From: Synanceia verrucosa
Lineage: Eukaryota > Chordata > Actinopteri > Perciformes > Synanceiidae
Length of the DNA stretch: 64,000 nt
Direction: 5' to 3'
Assembly (NCBI GenBank): GCA_029721515.1
Contig: CM056567.1
Coordinates: 11,734,007-11,798,006, forward strand
Part shown: piece by piece, positions 10,490-25,614 of the stretch
How positions within the stretch are numbered: the stretch's first letter is position 1
Layout of the letters: the number at the start of each line of letters is the position of its first letter
Position numbers and translations under genes: made by a program
Notes under the pieces: model-generated
What the model was told of the DNA's origin: nothing
The model's database searches: none
The model's input: only the letters and a program-made list of their open reading frames with translations

Positions 10490-13400
10490 GTGAGTACAGA
10501 CACAACGCATGCTTTTAACCCTGTATGGCTCAATATTCTAATTATAGCTTTTAATCGCACAAAGGAGCAGGCTTAGAGTCTTAAAGTGCTTCCGATCAGG
10601 TGTTGCGTTGCAACTTTCTGCTGCTGCAAAAGAAAAAAAATCTGCGCAAATATTAGTTTGATAGAAAGCATGCTTTTTTGCTGTCATAGAAATTTGTTTT
10701 AAACACCTGCAGGCTTATGTCAGTGGTTTTTCCTCAGTATTATGATGCATGTTTGTCTTCTTAAGTGTTCTTCTGTCACTGTCACAGGTTTGACACAAAA
10801 CAACTTCTTCTTTTTGAGGGCTGGTTTTGATTTCTTGGCTTCATAGAGTCTGTGGTGGAGGGATGCTGCTGGCCAACTCATGCACTGCTCTGCTTTCTTA
10901 CTTCAAAAAAGACCATTCACTCTTTTCAAGTCAACTGTTGAACATACAGCAGATGTGCTCCAAACATTATTAGGTGTGTTGTCCTGAAAGCATCATCATT
11001 AAGTAAAAGAGCACTTTCCTCTGAATGACATCCCTTTAATTTGCTGTAAACATTAATCCCAGTGTGTCTCATTGTCAGTGTTAATATCCCTGTGTAGGTA
11101 AACTCCAGGTTTATGGGTTATGGGTTTTGGAAATGATCCCCTCTGTTGTGTATTTTGCATGAGATGTCACCTCATTTGCTAATGAAGGTGTCTGCGGCTC
11201 ACCGGTTAATTTCCCACAGAAAGCGCTCCTCGCCATTATAAATAATAAGCAAGTGGAATACATTAGCTCATCATGTCTCCAATCAGATTGGATGGTGTGA
11301 CCTTGGGGGACGGTGCTGCAGCATTTAGAGAGGAGGGTGGCAGAGATGAGATGAGGGTACTCTGGTGGCATCCATTATCAAGAAACCCAATTACTTCTGG
11401 AAATTGTAGTTGCTATAAGCAATTGCCATTCATTACTCTGTAAAAGAGAGAGGGGTTATTTTGAGGGGTGCATCATTCTGATAATATGCACCTCAGTCAG
11501 TCTTCAGAAGCTGCTTGTGTTCATTGTAATTTAAAAGATCTGTGTGATTCCTCTGAAAAAAAAAGTCTTTGGCAGGTTCCTTTTTAACAATAGTGTATGG
11601 AAGAAACAACGAGTCACCATGAATCATGGCAACTCTCACCAGCTGCCAGCCAGATGAAGGACATGCTGCAAGGAAAAGTCTGATGAAATTGCACTCGCAG
11701 TCGTGCTGCTGTACCCACTTCAAAGCACTCCACGGTGAACAGGAGCATATAGCGTTCCACGAGGGTGCCTGACGTCTCTTTCAAAGTTTGTGCAAGTTTC
11801 TCGAAACATCCCAACTTTTCGGCTCGCAGACCCTTTCCTGCGAGGTATTTCCCCTCGTCTTCAGCTGACTGTGATTAGTTATTCAGCTCTGGCGTTCAGA
11901 CTCCAGACTGAGGAATACCTGTGGCTCACCGCAGACCCAATCAGACCCCTTAAATGCACAGCTTTACAACAAGAACCGGGACCAGGACTGCAGTAGCAAT
12001 GGCAGAAATGTTTCCAGTCCCTGGGTGGTAGTCTGCATGTGATGTCTGCAGCATGTGCAAGTATATTTCACTAATAGTTAGTGTCTTGTGTTCAGGCCTC
12101 TCGGCTCCGTCACAGCCTGTCTTATTCCTTCACAGTATTCCCCTTGGACTTCTCCCTGGCTTTTTGATTTGCCCTCTGTTTCCACTTAACAGTCCTGGCT
12201 ATTTTCCAAGAAACACCTCAGCACCATTCTTTTTTTTCCCTGCATGAGCAGACTCCTTATACTCTGGGCACATGTGGAGAATACAGGGTTTTTACTGTAC
12301 GTCACTATCTCTACTGTGTCTCGGCTTGCTTTTTATCTACTCACGAGGTTATCAGGATGATTACAAAATGACAATTTTAACACAAACCCCAAACAAAGAA
12401 AGCTGTCTCGTGATTGCTGTCTCTCCTCCTTCGCAATCAGCGACTCTGAGACGACACATCACTCCCGCAATTAAGCTTGTCCAATTAAAGCGTGGCTTTT
12501 ATCTGCGACTGCTCGCTTGATAATGGCTTATTGGCAGGTGCCTTTGGAGGAGCGGAGGAAGGGGATCCACAGCTGGCGCTTTTCAAGAGGGATACATTAT
12601 GTAAAGCACTACTGTACTGTGAGGCAGATGTTTCTCTGTTCTGATGGCTAACTCATACATCTCCACCACGCCTCTGGCTTTGTTAACATTTTGATGGACA
12701 CATGCGGCGTCCTTGACTTTCATTGTTTTGTTGCCGGACTGAGCCGTTTCCCCCTCAAGTTGCCCCCTCGCTGTCCCAATCGTTTTCTGGCACAATCAGT
12801 TAGGCTGAGAGAGTGTGTGTGATGTAAAGCGCCTCTTGAATCTTTCATTCTCCTCGTGGTCATGTTGACAGCATCTACGACCTTGTCAGGAGAGATCTCT
12901 TCATTCCATATAGACACTCGCTGACCTATGCAATATGTATGCCATGCAGTCGCTCCCACTCTTTTCTCTGGATTAGTGTTTGTAGTCACTTTGCTTGTCC
13001 TCAGCAGGGTATTATTTGCCAACTGAAAAGGAGGGGAAATGATTTTGTCAGTAGGTTTGACGTGTGGGTTTATTTGAAGGAAAGGCTAATTGTTATGCCT
13101 CCGAGGTCCGCTGTTAATTAGAAGTTATCTTGAGCTGCTCTCACATGGTCACCGCTCTAATTGGCAGTCAAAGCTGTGTACCACCTGGCCTAGCCTTTAA
13201 CTCAGCAGGTGCTTCCAGCAAAACCGCCAGCCTCTGCATTATGTGAGCGTGGCCTCTTCACAGCAGACACACAGTGAGAGGAAAACAGAGCAGAAGAGCG
13301 CCGTCCAACTTTGCTAAAATGGCCAAGCTACAAAACAGCAAATAAGAGTTATTTCATGGTATGTTCGGAGAAATTCATGTGATCTTTTGAAATGGGCGTC

Positions 13401-14929
13401 GTCATACGTCACACCAGATTCAGATTTCTAATACACAGGGGATGTGAGAGGTGGCCGCACAGCCCGTGCAGGTTTCTTTACCCACCTCTGGTGGGGAAAT
13501 AAATAAGTTAAGCTGTTGATATGAACACTATCGGAAATGCTTTTAGTGTCCCGCATCTGTCGATAAACAATTTCAATGACAGGACAATCATGTCGAGTCT
13601 ATTCTGGCATTCATGTGGAGACGTGAATGTCAAAATCTATTTGGAGTTTCTCCCTAAAACAGAATCCTCATTAAGTGTTTTATTCAGTGCAGATGGAACA
13701 CTGAGCTGGGGAAAAGGCAGTGATTTAATCAAGAGAAAGTGCAGCTGAAACAAACGCCAGGAACTCTGAGTAACCTGAATAGTGTGACATTCTTCCACAA
13801 GAACATGAGAAAATTCACCCATGACCCTCATAAATCTGGACTAACTTGTCCGACACCATGGGAATCATCATCTTGTGTCCTTTTTAAAAGGCCAGACAGG
13901 TGTGCACTGGGTGCATGGCACAAACAAACCTCTTATAAAACGTGCCTCACGTCGCCATGCTCTGGAGGACAATAGACCTTTGTCTTTTCTCACCGCAAAG
14001 TCAATGGGGTTGCTTTGTCTTGTCACTCCAGCATCCAAAGTTCACGCTAATTCCCAAATGTGTCGTCCCTTTGTTCTCTGATCACAATGGGAAATGTAAA
14101 GCGGATTTAGACAGTGTACTGTATCTTTATGGGTAGATCAGTAGAGGTGCTTTAAAACGCTTTGGAGCTGTGTTGTGTTAGCAGCCTCAGGCAGAATGTG
14201 TTAACGTTCTACGACAGCGCAGAGAATGATCTGGTGCTGTGTGATCTGTTGTTGTTGTTGTTGTTGGCATTTATTTTTTGTGTTCAAGCCCAGAGCTTTG
14301 GCAGGGTGCATTGTCTTATTTCACCCTACACGTACAGTACATACAATATTAATACATACAGTACATTACCCAAGAGAACACAAGTTATTATCAGCAACAG
14401 CAACAATAACTAGTAGCCTGACAATTAAGAAATATGTAGAATAATAGACAGGCTGCAACGAATAACAAACTGCCTTACGCAGACTAATCATAATAAACAG
14501 GCCTATCACTGCTATAATTACTGACAGTAGAATCATTACTTTCCCTAATGCTCCACTGCTACCGTCGTTAATAACAGTTCATTAATTAAACATACTATGG
14601 AAAACAGCAACGCAGTTCTGTGAAAAGGACTTCTCCTTGACTGGAGTCACAGAGTTACAGAGTGTAGCTTAATGTTGCTCTGGAGGTCATTCTAGGAATA
14701 ATGAGCAGGAGAAATGTAAATACTCCTCTTTGCTTAACTACTGAGGCACTTAGAATACCTGAGACAAGCAGGATTTGAGATTCAGCCACATACAGTAATG
14801 AGGTGCTTTTTTCATAAAATTGGAGCGAAAAAGAGAGTCAGGAAAAAAAACGTGAGGTATTAGGAAATGTCTGCATTTTCCTGCAGTTTAGAAGAAAATG
14901 CTAAATATTTGAACATCTAAATCCACTTA
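10490..14929. other. putative first intron, no gene seen
   Basis: No domain or splice-bounded coding run is visible. A 20-base (TGT)n run lies at 14247-14266. If the candidate first exon is right, this is the start of the large leader intron; otherwise it is intergenic. Confidence 0.45.
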
Positions 14930-15435
14930 CCAGTTAAAGGAATTATTTCACATATTGAACTACTTATTTGTTTTGAGTGAGATGAGAAAATCAACATCAA
15001 TCGTGTCTGAACATTAAATAGGAAACTGGAATCCAAACGTGTAGCCTAGTTTAGCTCAGCTTATATTAACTTCAAATTGGAAGCGTGGGCACTTTAAAAC
15101 TGATTATTAAATTTTTACCTTGCATCTTGTTTGCTTTTACCTCTAGTATGGAACTATTTTTTTGGGAAACGGCAGCTGCACTCAGCTTCCTGTGGTCTTG
15201 TAGTTACAGCGATAAAGGAGGTCAGGGTAGACGGCTGGGTCTAAAAACACCAGACTTTCACCCAGGAGACCACTGTCTGTGTCCCGTGTGAAACAAGAGT
15301 AAACATTGACTTATTTATTTGCATATATATACTTATTTTTACCCAAGCCACAATTTTTCCTAAACCTAACCAATTAGTTTTGTTACGTAAACACTGCAGG
15401 GGCACTGATCACTTGTGCTGATAGACATTCTTAGA
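14930..15435. repeat. composite of dispersed teleost repeats
   Basis: The first part (about 14935-15075) has 'gagtgagatgagaaaatcaa', 'aacattaaataggaaactgga' and 'gtagcctagtttagctcagctt', phrases I recognise from an abundant fish repeat. The second part (about 15150-15435) has 'cacccaggagaccactgtctg', 'gtcccgtgtgaaacaagag' and 'cctaaacctaaccaattag', typical of another. Neither is coding, and boundaries are approximate. Confidence 0.5.
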
Positions 15436-18400
15436 AAAACGCACAAATAAAAACAGATATCATGCAAAAAGTTGTATGACTGTATTTAGTGACAGTCAGG
15501 TGGACAAACTGCTTAAAAAAATTACTCCTCCGAAAGTATAATTTCAACAGTATTGCTTATCACAGCTTCAATGCACGTAAATTAAATTGGCTTTTTCATT
15601 AAACTGTCAGAAATAAAAGATATAGTATGTTTTCCAAAGTGTTGAGCAGTTCCAAAAAGCTCCATCTCTACATGTTATATACTGTATATTTACAGTATAT
15701 TATTATCTATAATAATGAGAGAAATATCAGTTATTGCTCTGAACTAAATGCTGTGTACTTTTGAATTCTCTGGACGGTGTTTCTGTGTAAAATCTTTCCT
15801 GAAAAGACCTTGAAACACACCAGCATGTGCTTTCATCATAGTACCACACACATGCTAGTTGGCTTCTGTAATGGTTATGAATAATTGCTGTCTTCAGTAA
15901 TTCCATAATCAGCATTGGAAGTACATCTGGCTGGCGTCTTGGTGGATACACCATGGATATCAGAAGACTCCAGGCTCTGTCTAATTTTCTACTTTTTTAT
16001 TGCCTTGACGGCTGAAACGAAAACCTATTAAATCAAACTTATTTTTTTCCTCATTTTCATTTGAAAATGTTGAAGTAATGAGCTAAAGGTAAAAGCGACA
16101 AGCAGCTAATTTCTGACAGTGTATTAAAAATGGAAAACTCCCTGCTCTTTTCTGCTTTGATAACAACCCTGGCCTTTTTGAATAACTTTCTGCCGTCTGA
16201 GTCCATCTGAATAGGATCCACCCCCGTCCCTCTCTTCAGACTGAGAGGAGTTTTTCTATGCACAGTCACTCTCCTCTTTGGTTGGGTCCACACATTTCGC
16301 ACCAATATGAAAGTCCAGGATCAAGATCCTGCTTTCGTCTCAGCTGTTGGTTGATGTGGCCGTGTGCACTTTGGTTGGCTGTCAAGTTGAAAGATGGAAT
16401 TCTTCTTTGACTTGAGCATTGTGTTTTTTTCCACAGGGCAGTGGATTTTTCCTCCCAAAATATCTTGGTATTTGGGAGCCATTTATCTTTCCCTCTATCC
16501 TGCTATCCTCACTAGAGCCCCTGTAGCACACTACAGCACCAGCACACTGTAACAACACCAGTGCAATTTCAACCCAGTCTCCTGCAAAAGTACATTCCCA
16601 TACAAATAGTTTATACTAATTAAACTGAATAGAGGTTTAAACATGTGGTTAGCTGTTTTAGTAGGTTTAATACAAAAATAAATAGCAATTAATCAGTGAA
16701 TTTCAGTCGTTAATTGTGATTAACTCATTCACTGCGTGCACATGGATGAGCTTAATCATATAATAAAGGTATCGAAAACGTATCAAATTCATGTGCACAG
16801 GGTAAGGATCGTATTGGGACTGGATTCGCCAACACGATAACCCCTGGCTTAAGACCCTGGCTTGTTAATCTGCTTTGTGCCTCTTGCGTACGGTATCGTA
16901 TCATATTCGCGTCCTGCACAATATGAAGCTACCATCAATAAATATAACACTACTTTTGAGGGATATTGCTATATTTAAATATTTTTAAGTAGTGCTATAC
17001 CAATGCTGTGCTATCTTTACACGTGAGGCAATTTTAAGTGTTTTTTTTTTATAGAAAACTAGTCAAGTTTACTTAGAAGTAGACTTTTCTTTATGTGAAT
17101 GCCTGAAATATTTTTCTGTTATCTGATTCTATAATGTAGAAACAAGATTGAGTGTGCAATTCTGCTTGGTGTTTTATACTATGTAGACAAGCCTTGTATT
17201 GCATTGCAAATATTCACAATTTAAATCACAGTTTTGACTGCTTTTAAATCTTAAATCAAAAAGTTCAAACTTGTCCCACCTAAGATGACTTTCCACATTA
17301 TTTCAAGATACAAGTGCACCTTCTTACATAATTAAGATGAGCTGGATTTTATATTTAGAGGAAAATGATGTCTGTCTGGCCACCTGACCGCACAGGCCAG
17401 AAACCTTGCAAACATGCAAATGAGTTTTTATATGATCCACAGAGCACACAGTAGGCTGCGTACTGTGGCTGTTAATATTTCTGCTGGCTTCTCAGCTTCC
17501 CCGATGAGCCGCCTTCTGCACAGTCATTCATCTCTGAGGAACCTCTTGATCTTGGCGAGATCCTGCTGCTGTTTCTCCTCTGGTCTGTGATTACAGCTCT
17601 TATTGTGTTTCAGGCTGGGGTAACAGACTTGGAATTCTTCTTATTTCCCTCTTTTAATCTCAGCCTTTTAAATAATAGTGTGGTTAAGATGTATGAGTTT
17701 TAATTAAAGTTTTAGGTCCAACTTTTTATATTAAGAGCCACAAATTACAGTGTCATTTTGGTGTACTTTAAAGATCTGTAACTGTAAAATGTAGATAAAT
17801 GAAAAGAAGAGATGCGTGGGGTACTATGAGGTGATTACAATATATTATGGTATAATCCTATCCTATTTTATCAAGAGATTTTAACTTCCTATTGATGCTG
17901 TTTGCCCCTTTTTACCTCTTATTTTGATAAATTCAGGATAATGCACATTTCCACAGCAACAGTTCAATCATTAAAAGTAAAAGCAACAGGAATAAGTAAA
18001 AGAAAAAATGTTTCTAATAAAAAGATGAAGAGGATCAGACTGGTGGAGACATGGCTGCTCAACCTGTCACACAGGTGGAGCTTCCATTTATAACTCACAA
18101 AATGTGTGATAATTTCATTAAAATCTTAATTGAGCACTGTGCACCCTGTGCACTGTAATCTGAATTTTTAATTTAGATTCTGACACAGGATCCATCAGTA
18201 CAATATAGCCAAATTAATTAAGTAACAGTGTAGGACGTGTCTTAGTTGACATTATATATTAGCAGTAGAAATTCTCGAACAAATGTGCAATTTGTCAAAT
18301 CAACAAAAAAAAAAAACAACTGACACAACCACCTTTTTCAGATTGTCAACACACCTTAAAGGCATAGTCTGTAATCCTGTTCAGAAACACTCCTCCTGCT

Positions 18401-21400
18401 CACGACCCCCTCTGTCCCTCCCTCCTCCCCACTGTTGCTATAAATATCCAGCACACTCCTCTGCAGAAATACAGAGTTAACAGGAGAATCTGTTCTGTAG
18501 GAAACAATGGCAGAGAAAATGCAGCCAAAAATACCACTTCCAGTGTCACTTCCAGGTGGTATACAGGCTAGATTCAGGTCTGTCTGTTGCTTCACATCAT
18601 AACACAAGTTATGTGAGGACACTTTTCATACCCTGTAGAGCAGCAGGTCTATGAGCACTCTAGTGCTAGAGTCGCTAGAGTGACACTGGCACACAAAAAC
18701 ACCATTTTAACTGGGAGAAACTTTGGGCAGAACTGCACTCTGGGTGGGCGGCCGTCTGCCTCGACTGGTCGAGTTGAGAGAGACAGAGAATAGATGTGTG
18801 GACAATACTGTTAGAAGTCCGGTTCTCACTATAAAACCTGATTCTGGTGAGCTCAATTTGCGGCAGGTGGTGTTCATCCACCTTTGATTCACTGTTGTGC
18901 CCCCGGAATAACCCACTGAGCTTCACAGCGTGACAGACTTCATCTCATTTCTTACAAATGGAAGCACAGACTAGCACCTTTCAAAGTGTGTACTTTCCAT
19001 TTTCGTTGATCAAACAGCTAAACGTGTCTGTGGAACTCGTGTCACGGATGTAGCTATCAAAGGCGAGCGGCAGAAAAGAACACAGAGTGAAGGAAATGAA
19101 ACAGACGGCTCCTCACCTCCAGGTAATCAAATGACCAGAGCCCTTAGAAAAGAAAGCTGTTTCTTTACTGCTAAAGATGTGAATCACACATGTGACTTTG
19201 TCATCATCCAAGCAAACACTCACAGTGTCTTTGTCAGATTAGGATAAAAAAATTAGTTTAAGGGGAAAAAAACACATTTGAATTAACTTGTTTTATTGCT
19301 TGCATTGCCTCCTGATTGCATCAAAGGTCCCTTGCAGGTGTGAATCAGGGTGAATGGGATAAATGCATTAGCAAAGTGGAAATCACCCATCAGCCAAGCT
19401 TTTCTAACTGAGCTGCATTGATATTCTCACTTCCCCCTCATGAAATGTGGTCTTCTATTGAAACATGACCGGTGGGTGAGTTACTGTTTCATGATATATA
19501 ATAAAAACTCTGGCAATTAATATATTGACCTTGATGGAATCAGTGCTGCGTTGACATGCGGAGCATATGTGGGGGCTGACTGAATGAAACGAATGTCGTT
19601 CTTTTATTTTATTGCCATATTATTGCCATATAAATACTGTAGCTCTCTGAAAAGTATGACATATTTCCCCTGTCTGGTGATTGTGGGTAAATAAAAGCCT
19701 CTAATATGAGTCTGCTTATCTGTCAGCACCTTCTGCTAATTTCAATCTTGAAATCCCCACATTTGATTCATCCCTTTTTCTGTGATCTGTGATTATGTTT
19801 TAAGTTGCTGATTATAATCTTTACAATAAAAACGCTACACTTACCACACCAACAGTGGCTACAAAACAAAACTGTGTTGCCAGAAAACAACAAGATCATT
19901 GGACATTTGTTTAAAATGACCTACAGCATAAGCATCAATGTCTTATCCTGACCGTGAAAACTGTTATTTGACAAACTCAGTGATTGAACTTCTGATGGCT
20001 GCTGTCAAAAGATCGTCCAATTTTTGTATTATTTGTTGCCACGTTCTCTCCTTAATCAGATGTTTTAGTTACCTAACCCTAATGACCTTAATAGGCTGAG
20101 TTGTCATAACTTTAACCATATCCATGCACAAATATTCTAGAAATATCATATGTACAATATGCCATATTGTAGAAAGTAAATAAGGAAAGTTTATTTACAC
20201 CCTTAACAGTGTTCAAAAAGTGCGACATAAGACTAAAAATGATAAACCCTGAAACATTTAAAAAAAAATAAAACATGAGCAACAACAGACCAGTAAGTGA
20301 GTCCACAGCTGGGGGGTCCAATTCAAAGGAGTGCTACTAAAATAAAAAAGCATTGGTCCACCTTAAGGTTATCCCACCTTAAGCAAGTCTGAACCAAGGT
20401 CATTTCTGTGCAGAAAAGGATTCAAATGTGTAGTGTGAGGTCAAGGATAATGCTGACAACATTCATAATTTCTGTTCCTGTATTTCAACAATTCTCATAA
20501 AAACACCAAAACCAAGAATACATGAATACTTTGTCATCATGCACAGTGGAATAAGATGAACAATAACAGAATAGTAGGATCAATTCATTCATTCTTTTGG
20601 CGCCTGTGAGAAAAATCCAGAATAACACACAAACTTGCAAGAATAATAAATGTGTTCAGTGCCTGCCTAGTTTATGCAGTGATGTTTCATAAGCAGCCTG
20701 GCCCATTTTTTTCAAATGCTCCACAGTGTAATTAAAAACACACATATAAAGTGCTGCTAATCAGGCTAATCAACACAGAGAGGTTCAATGTTGAGGCAAG
20801 AGCAAGAAACGCCCAATAAGATGCAAGCTCTTAAGAAAGAGAAACTAAAATTGAATTGATTAATTTACTTGTTCCAGATATAAATTGCTTCTACACACTG
20901 TCATTAATACACACTGTACATGTATAACTAATGAACAGCCTTTACATCCATCATAATCTCTTTCATATGGCTGTCGCTGCTGGAAACAAGGCGAACACAG
21001 AGACGCACGACTGTTTTCATCCTTTATTTTCACACACGAGGCATGACCAGAAATGCTACACTGTGATCAAAGACTTGTGAATACTCCATTCTGCACATGA
21101 CTTCTTATTGATCAGTGGTATGTTCATAGGTGCACACTAGTGTTGTTTTAAAGTCTCATTAATCCAGTGTTTTATCTGATTCATAATGTAAAATAGGATG
21201 ACGAGGGCTTAAAACGAGAGGAGGGGCACACTTTTATACAAACTTTATACAAACAAACAGTAGATCCTCTATGTAAACCATACTCCCAGTACCTTTTGGA
21301 GCTGTACTAAAAATTAATGTGAGTGGAAAGATAAGCTGCGAGGGAAACTATTCTTCAAAAAACTGGAGAGCAGCCTCAGAGGGCTCCTGTTGGAACCTTC

Positions 21401-22369
21401 AGTGAAAAAATACTCTGAAGCGCCCTAAAAGCATGCTACTTATTTAGAGTACACCGAGGGATACGTTGACTCAGAATATATGAGCTCTGGGAAGGTACCG
21501 CATGCCAAACAGAGATTGCCGACAGAAAAATGGAAAATACATTTCCTGCTTAATATTAAAACTGTCTCCTCCGGAGGATTAGACCAGCACTTCGAGCTGA
21601 TGTTTTGTTGCCGAAAGAAATCCCCAGAAATTCCCCATTTCAGTTCAAAGGTAGATTATGTAAGATTTGTAAAATAGCACCCCCTGCCGGCACAGCAAAG
21701 GGTGACGAATCAAAATCGAAACAAAGACGATCTCTGTGGCGATCTGCATTTATCAGCAGGAGGCAAAATAAATACACCCCGAATACACTAACTCTTTGGC
21801 TGAGGATGATGTCAGTCTGAACATACATGTAGACACAGTTAGTGAAGCAGAAGAGACACAAACACTGGTGGTACGAGGTTGTGATGTGCAATACGACTGA
21901 TTTCCTTTCTACAAAGACCTAAACTATCATTTAGACGAGATCCTTATGATAGAGTCTCTGTTGTAATGATAAACTACAAATTACCCATAACTACAAATTA
22001 ATTACAAATTACAATGACTGAAATATTGATCTTTCAATATGAGAAGCAATTCCAGACCATAAATATCTGGTATTGGAGGTATCAATATTTCAGTATTGAT
22101 CCGCACACCGCTAGTATGAAGCTACACTATGAACATCAATATCCTGCTGTTATAGACATAGCTATTACCATAGCAACAAACTGTCTGCCAACATCAACAT
22201 CCATTGCATTATGTTGAGGAGACCTATACCAGCATATACAGTATAGGCATTGTATGGACTAATATTAGCATATTGCAGATATGTATTGATATATGTCAGC
22301 TGATAAGAAACAACCATGCCGTTAGCAGCATAGTGCCAATGTTAGACTGAAATATCACAACATTATTGG
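15436..22369. other. no gene seen
   Basis: About 7 kb with no supported gene. A perfect 10-bp hairpin (ATATACTGTA, loop TATT) lies at 15677-15700. The stretch 18355-18790 is less AT-rich than its surroundings and may be another dispersed repeat, but I do not recognise it with confidence. 22040-22300 has several 'tattgat' and 'gatattg' phrases suggestive of repeat decay. Confidence 0.45.
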
Positions 22370-22565
22370 ATAGATTGCCATGAAATTTGGTGCATGTTCA
22401 TGAAAAACAATAGGATGAAGCGTAATGAGTTTGGTGATCACCTGATTTTTCATGTGGCACCAACATCAGGTTATATACCTGCAAAAATACCACTAAAGCA
22501 CCTGTTAGCGCTGGCACTGTTAGCATGTAGCTCAGAGTTCACAGAGCCACTATCAAAATGTAAAA
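22370..22565 (+). repeat. dispersed teleost repeat, family R2
   Basis: It reads 'attgccatgaaatttggtgc', then 'catgttcatgaaaaac', then 'gtttggtgatcacctgattttt', then 'ctgttagcatgtagctcaga'. This is the R2 phrase order seen at 4830 and 61715. It is diverged and non-coding. Confidence 0.6.
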
Positions 22566-25171
22566 TGTCCCAATCAGAACACAAAAGCAAACAAGCATGT
22601 GTATGTTATTTGATAATGTGAAAGAAAGAAGAAACAATATCAGATCAGGTATCTTTTTTTCATACTCAGATTTTTTTTAATAATTCTTCCTTGTGATGTA
22701 TTTATTTTACTGATATTTACTTTATGTATATATTTTATCCTTAGACTTGTTATCTGGCATATCAACATGATTTTATTGCTGCTAACAGTTGTGTATTGAC
22801 AATAAAATCTTTAATCATTTTGGAATTGACCTAATAAATCTAATATCGGTCAGACTATAACATTGATAGTATAATAATCCTGTATAGGAGCCTGGAGTGA
22901 AATCTGGTTTTACAACCCTGAACATTGATAAACGTCTTTGTGTTCTTCCATGAATTTCTAGTTAATAAAAATGGAAATGTAAAACAGCGAACCTGTATGG
23001 CCAGGTGGTATTCACAGGGGTGCTGTTTGATTTCTGAGGCTGAAGGAAAAACACAATAAAGCTGTCATGTGAAGTCAACTGAAGGTAGCATATCAACAAT
23101 AATAATAGTGATGAATATGACACACATTTATTATGTTCCAGTTTTTCTGTTTACATAGCCATCACAAGCATAAGCTTTGTTTGTATAGTATGTAAGTTCA
23201 CAAAAATGTCAAGACAGAATATAGAGTTTAACAAAACATGGACTTCTAAATATTTAATTAAAGAAGTCAAAGGTTGTAGAGTAAAGGTCACTATGTTTCA
23301 GGATGGTAGCCATTACCAGACTAAACACAGAGAGAAATATAACAGCAGGACTGACACAGGAAATACTGCAAAAACATGGATGTTGATTATGTCGTGACAT
23401 CATGTTAGCCTGCATTTAAATACCTGTTCCACATTCTCACAGCATAATAGTGGCATCTACTCAAATTCACTGTTTCCTATGAAAAAAATAATTTAGTATT
23501 GACCAGATTTGAGTGAAGTTTTTTGGTTCAGCCCTCCTCAACAGTTTCAGTTTCTCATTAATTTGGTGAAATTAATTGCCCACCCCTGGTATAAAGAGTA
23601 CTGTTCATCAGATCATTTTTATGCTGCTGCTGCTTCTGCTAAATTCTAACTCATCGAAGGTGTGTGATGAGCACTAGTCCAGAATTTGATGTATAAGAAT
23701 GTAATTATCCAGAGGATTAGAGTAAAGCTACTCTGGAAATGTGCTTATTTCATGAGACATAAATGCAAAAAGCAGTATTACAGTTAGTCTAAATAACAGA
23801 CACAGGTGATTATTTATTTAGGTGCATGTTTGTTGGATTATTGTCTTTCATTAATGGATTTTGATTGACATTTTAAAGCACATTGCCAAGTGTCTGCAGC
23901 TATTTAGAACCATTACTATTACAAACTCTTTACTTCTTACTTATTATTAACACAGTTTGAATGTTCACTTTTTCACAATTTTTCACTTGAGTCTTGACAG
24001 CTTTAATCAGCACGTACAGAACAGCCTGACAAGTGGAGTGAGGGTTTCAATGTAAAAACTGGCAGTATTAAAACTATTTTTCTTTGAGTAAAAACACACT
24101 ATCATCATGAAGCTCTGCCACTTCGACATGAGCACTTTCATAGGATGAGAAAGGGGAATTTATTTAAGGAGTCAAAACTGAGTTACACAAATGTACTCGC
24201 TGTTCATCATGAATAATTTTGTTAAGCCAAAGTAATGGGACATTTGTGTAATAAGTGAAAAGCGCATGAGATGAAATGCAAAAAGCACACTGGTCTTCAG
24301 CACATGAAACATTTAAATGTCTGCCTTTTTTTAGGTATCTGCTGTCCTGATCCCCCATTTTATGTGAGATGTGTCTGCCAAAAAGGGAGCTCCTGAGGAA
24401 TGAAATGGGTGAAAATGTGTCTGTAACCTCTGCTTACAGTCTCCACAGCTCGGCCTTAAAAAGTGTTCTGTTTGCACATTTTCACGTGCTGTGGAACGAC
24501 ATGCTTTTATTAACATTAGCTTTTGACGTGTGCAAAGTCATGCAGAGTCATCAGAGTTGACTGGGAGGTTCGGGGATATTCAGGAAGGCAGAAATATTCC
24601 TCCACTCTATGTGGGCTGAAGTGGCTTTCTGGCAGATCACTGTGTGGAACTTTCTGGTTATTCTTCATTCATTAATGATAACATGTTCTCAATGACAAAG
24701 TGTCCACTCCATTTAGATTTAAGGATGTTGAGTTTTTAGTCAAAGTGTAAAATATCGTTGTCGCTTACTGATGACAAAGCTTCCACTAATCCAGTGTTGA
24801 GTCTGCTGTTGTCATGCTAAAGATCAGTCTTAGTCTTAAGACCGCTAACAGGATGAGAATTTCAATTTCAGGACCGCAACTGCAGAGATATCACTAAATT
24901 GCCTGTGCATTGTGCGATTTATGTATTAACGTCATTGCTGTGATGACTCATAGAAAACAAAGGATAATGAGGCACAATACATGTCTGCACTGCCTTTTAC
25001 TTATTTTATCAAGACATTTCTCATGGTACACATACACACAGATACAGTCTGGCAATAAAAGAGGTGAATGAATAGGACTCTTTATTAGTTCTGTGGGTGG
25101 AATGTTCCACATTTTTATCAGGCGTATGTTGTGTAGTGCAGGGCCTGGTCTCAGTCTAGACTTGGTCCCTC
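22566..25171. other. no gene seen
   Basis: About 2.6 kb of AT-rich sequence with short unconvincing open frames and no recognisable element. Confidence 0.45.
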
Positions 25172-25374
25172 ATACCCCTTTTCCACCAAAAGGAACCTGG
25201 TGCTAGTTCAGTGCTGGTGCTTAGTTGGTTAGCACCGGTCGCTTCTCCATTGGCAAAGAGTCTAGTCAGAGCCACGTCATTACGTCACAGCGTTTTCATT
25301 TTCACCCGGTAAAGCTTTTGCGGTGCGAAATCAAAACAAGGCTTTGCAAAAAAAATCCAGAGCCAACAAAACTG

Positions 25375-25566
25375 TATGGCATTTGTGCCACATTCCCGAG
25401 CGAACAAAGACAGATTTTAAGTGAGCAAATGCACGAGCGGGAGAAATACTGAGAATCAGCGGTGATTGGAGCACGTGCAAAAATAAATTTACGAAGCACT
25501 GAATATATTTTTGCGCTCAAATCTGTCTTTGTTCTTTCAGGAATGTGGCACAAATATAACGCCATA
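25375..25566. repeat. internal foldback of the Harbinger-like element
   Basis: The left arm (about 25375-25427, 'tatggcatttgtgccacatt' and onward through 'gaacaaagacagatttt') is mirrored by the right arm (about 25510-25566, 'gcgctcaaatctgtctttgttc' and onward through 'ggaatgtggcacaaat'). The arms are about 50 bases with a loop of about 80. A transcript could form a long stem. Confidence 0.75.
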
Positions 25567-25614
25567 TAACTTTTACTAATCTCTTTGAGCTACGGCTCCG
25601 TTTGAGAACAGATT

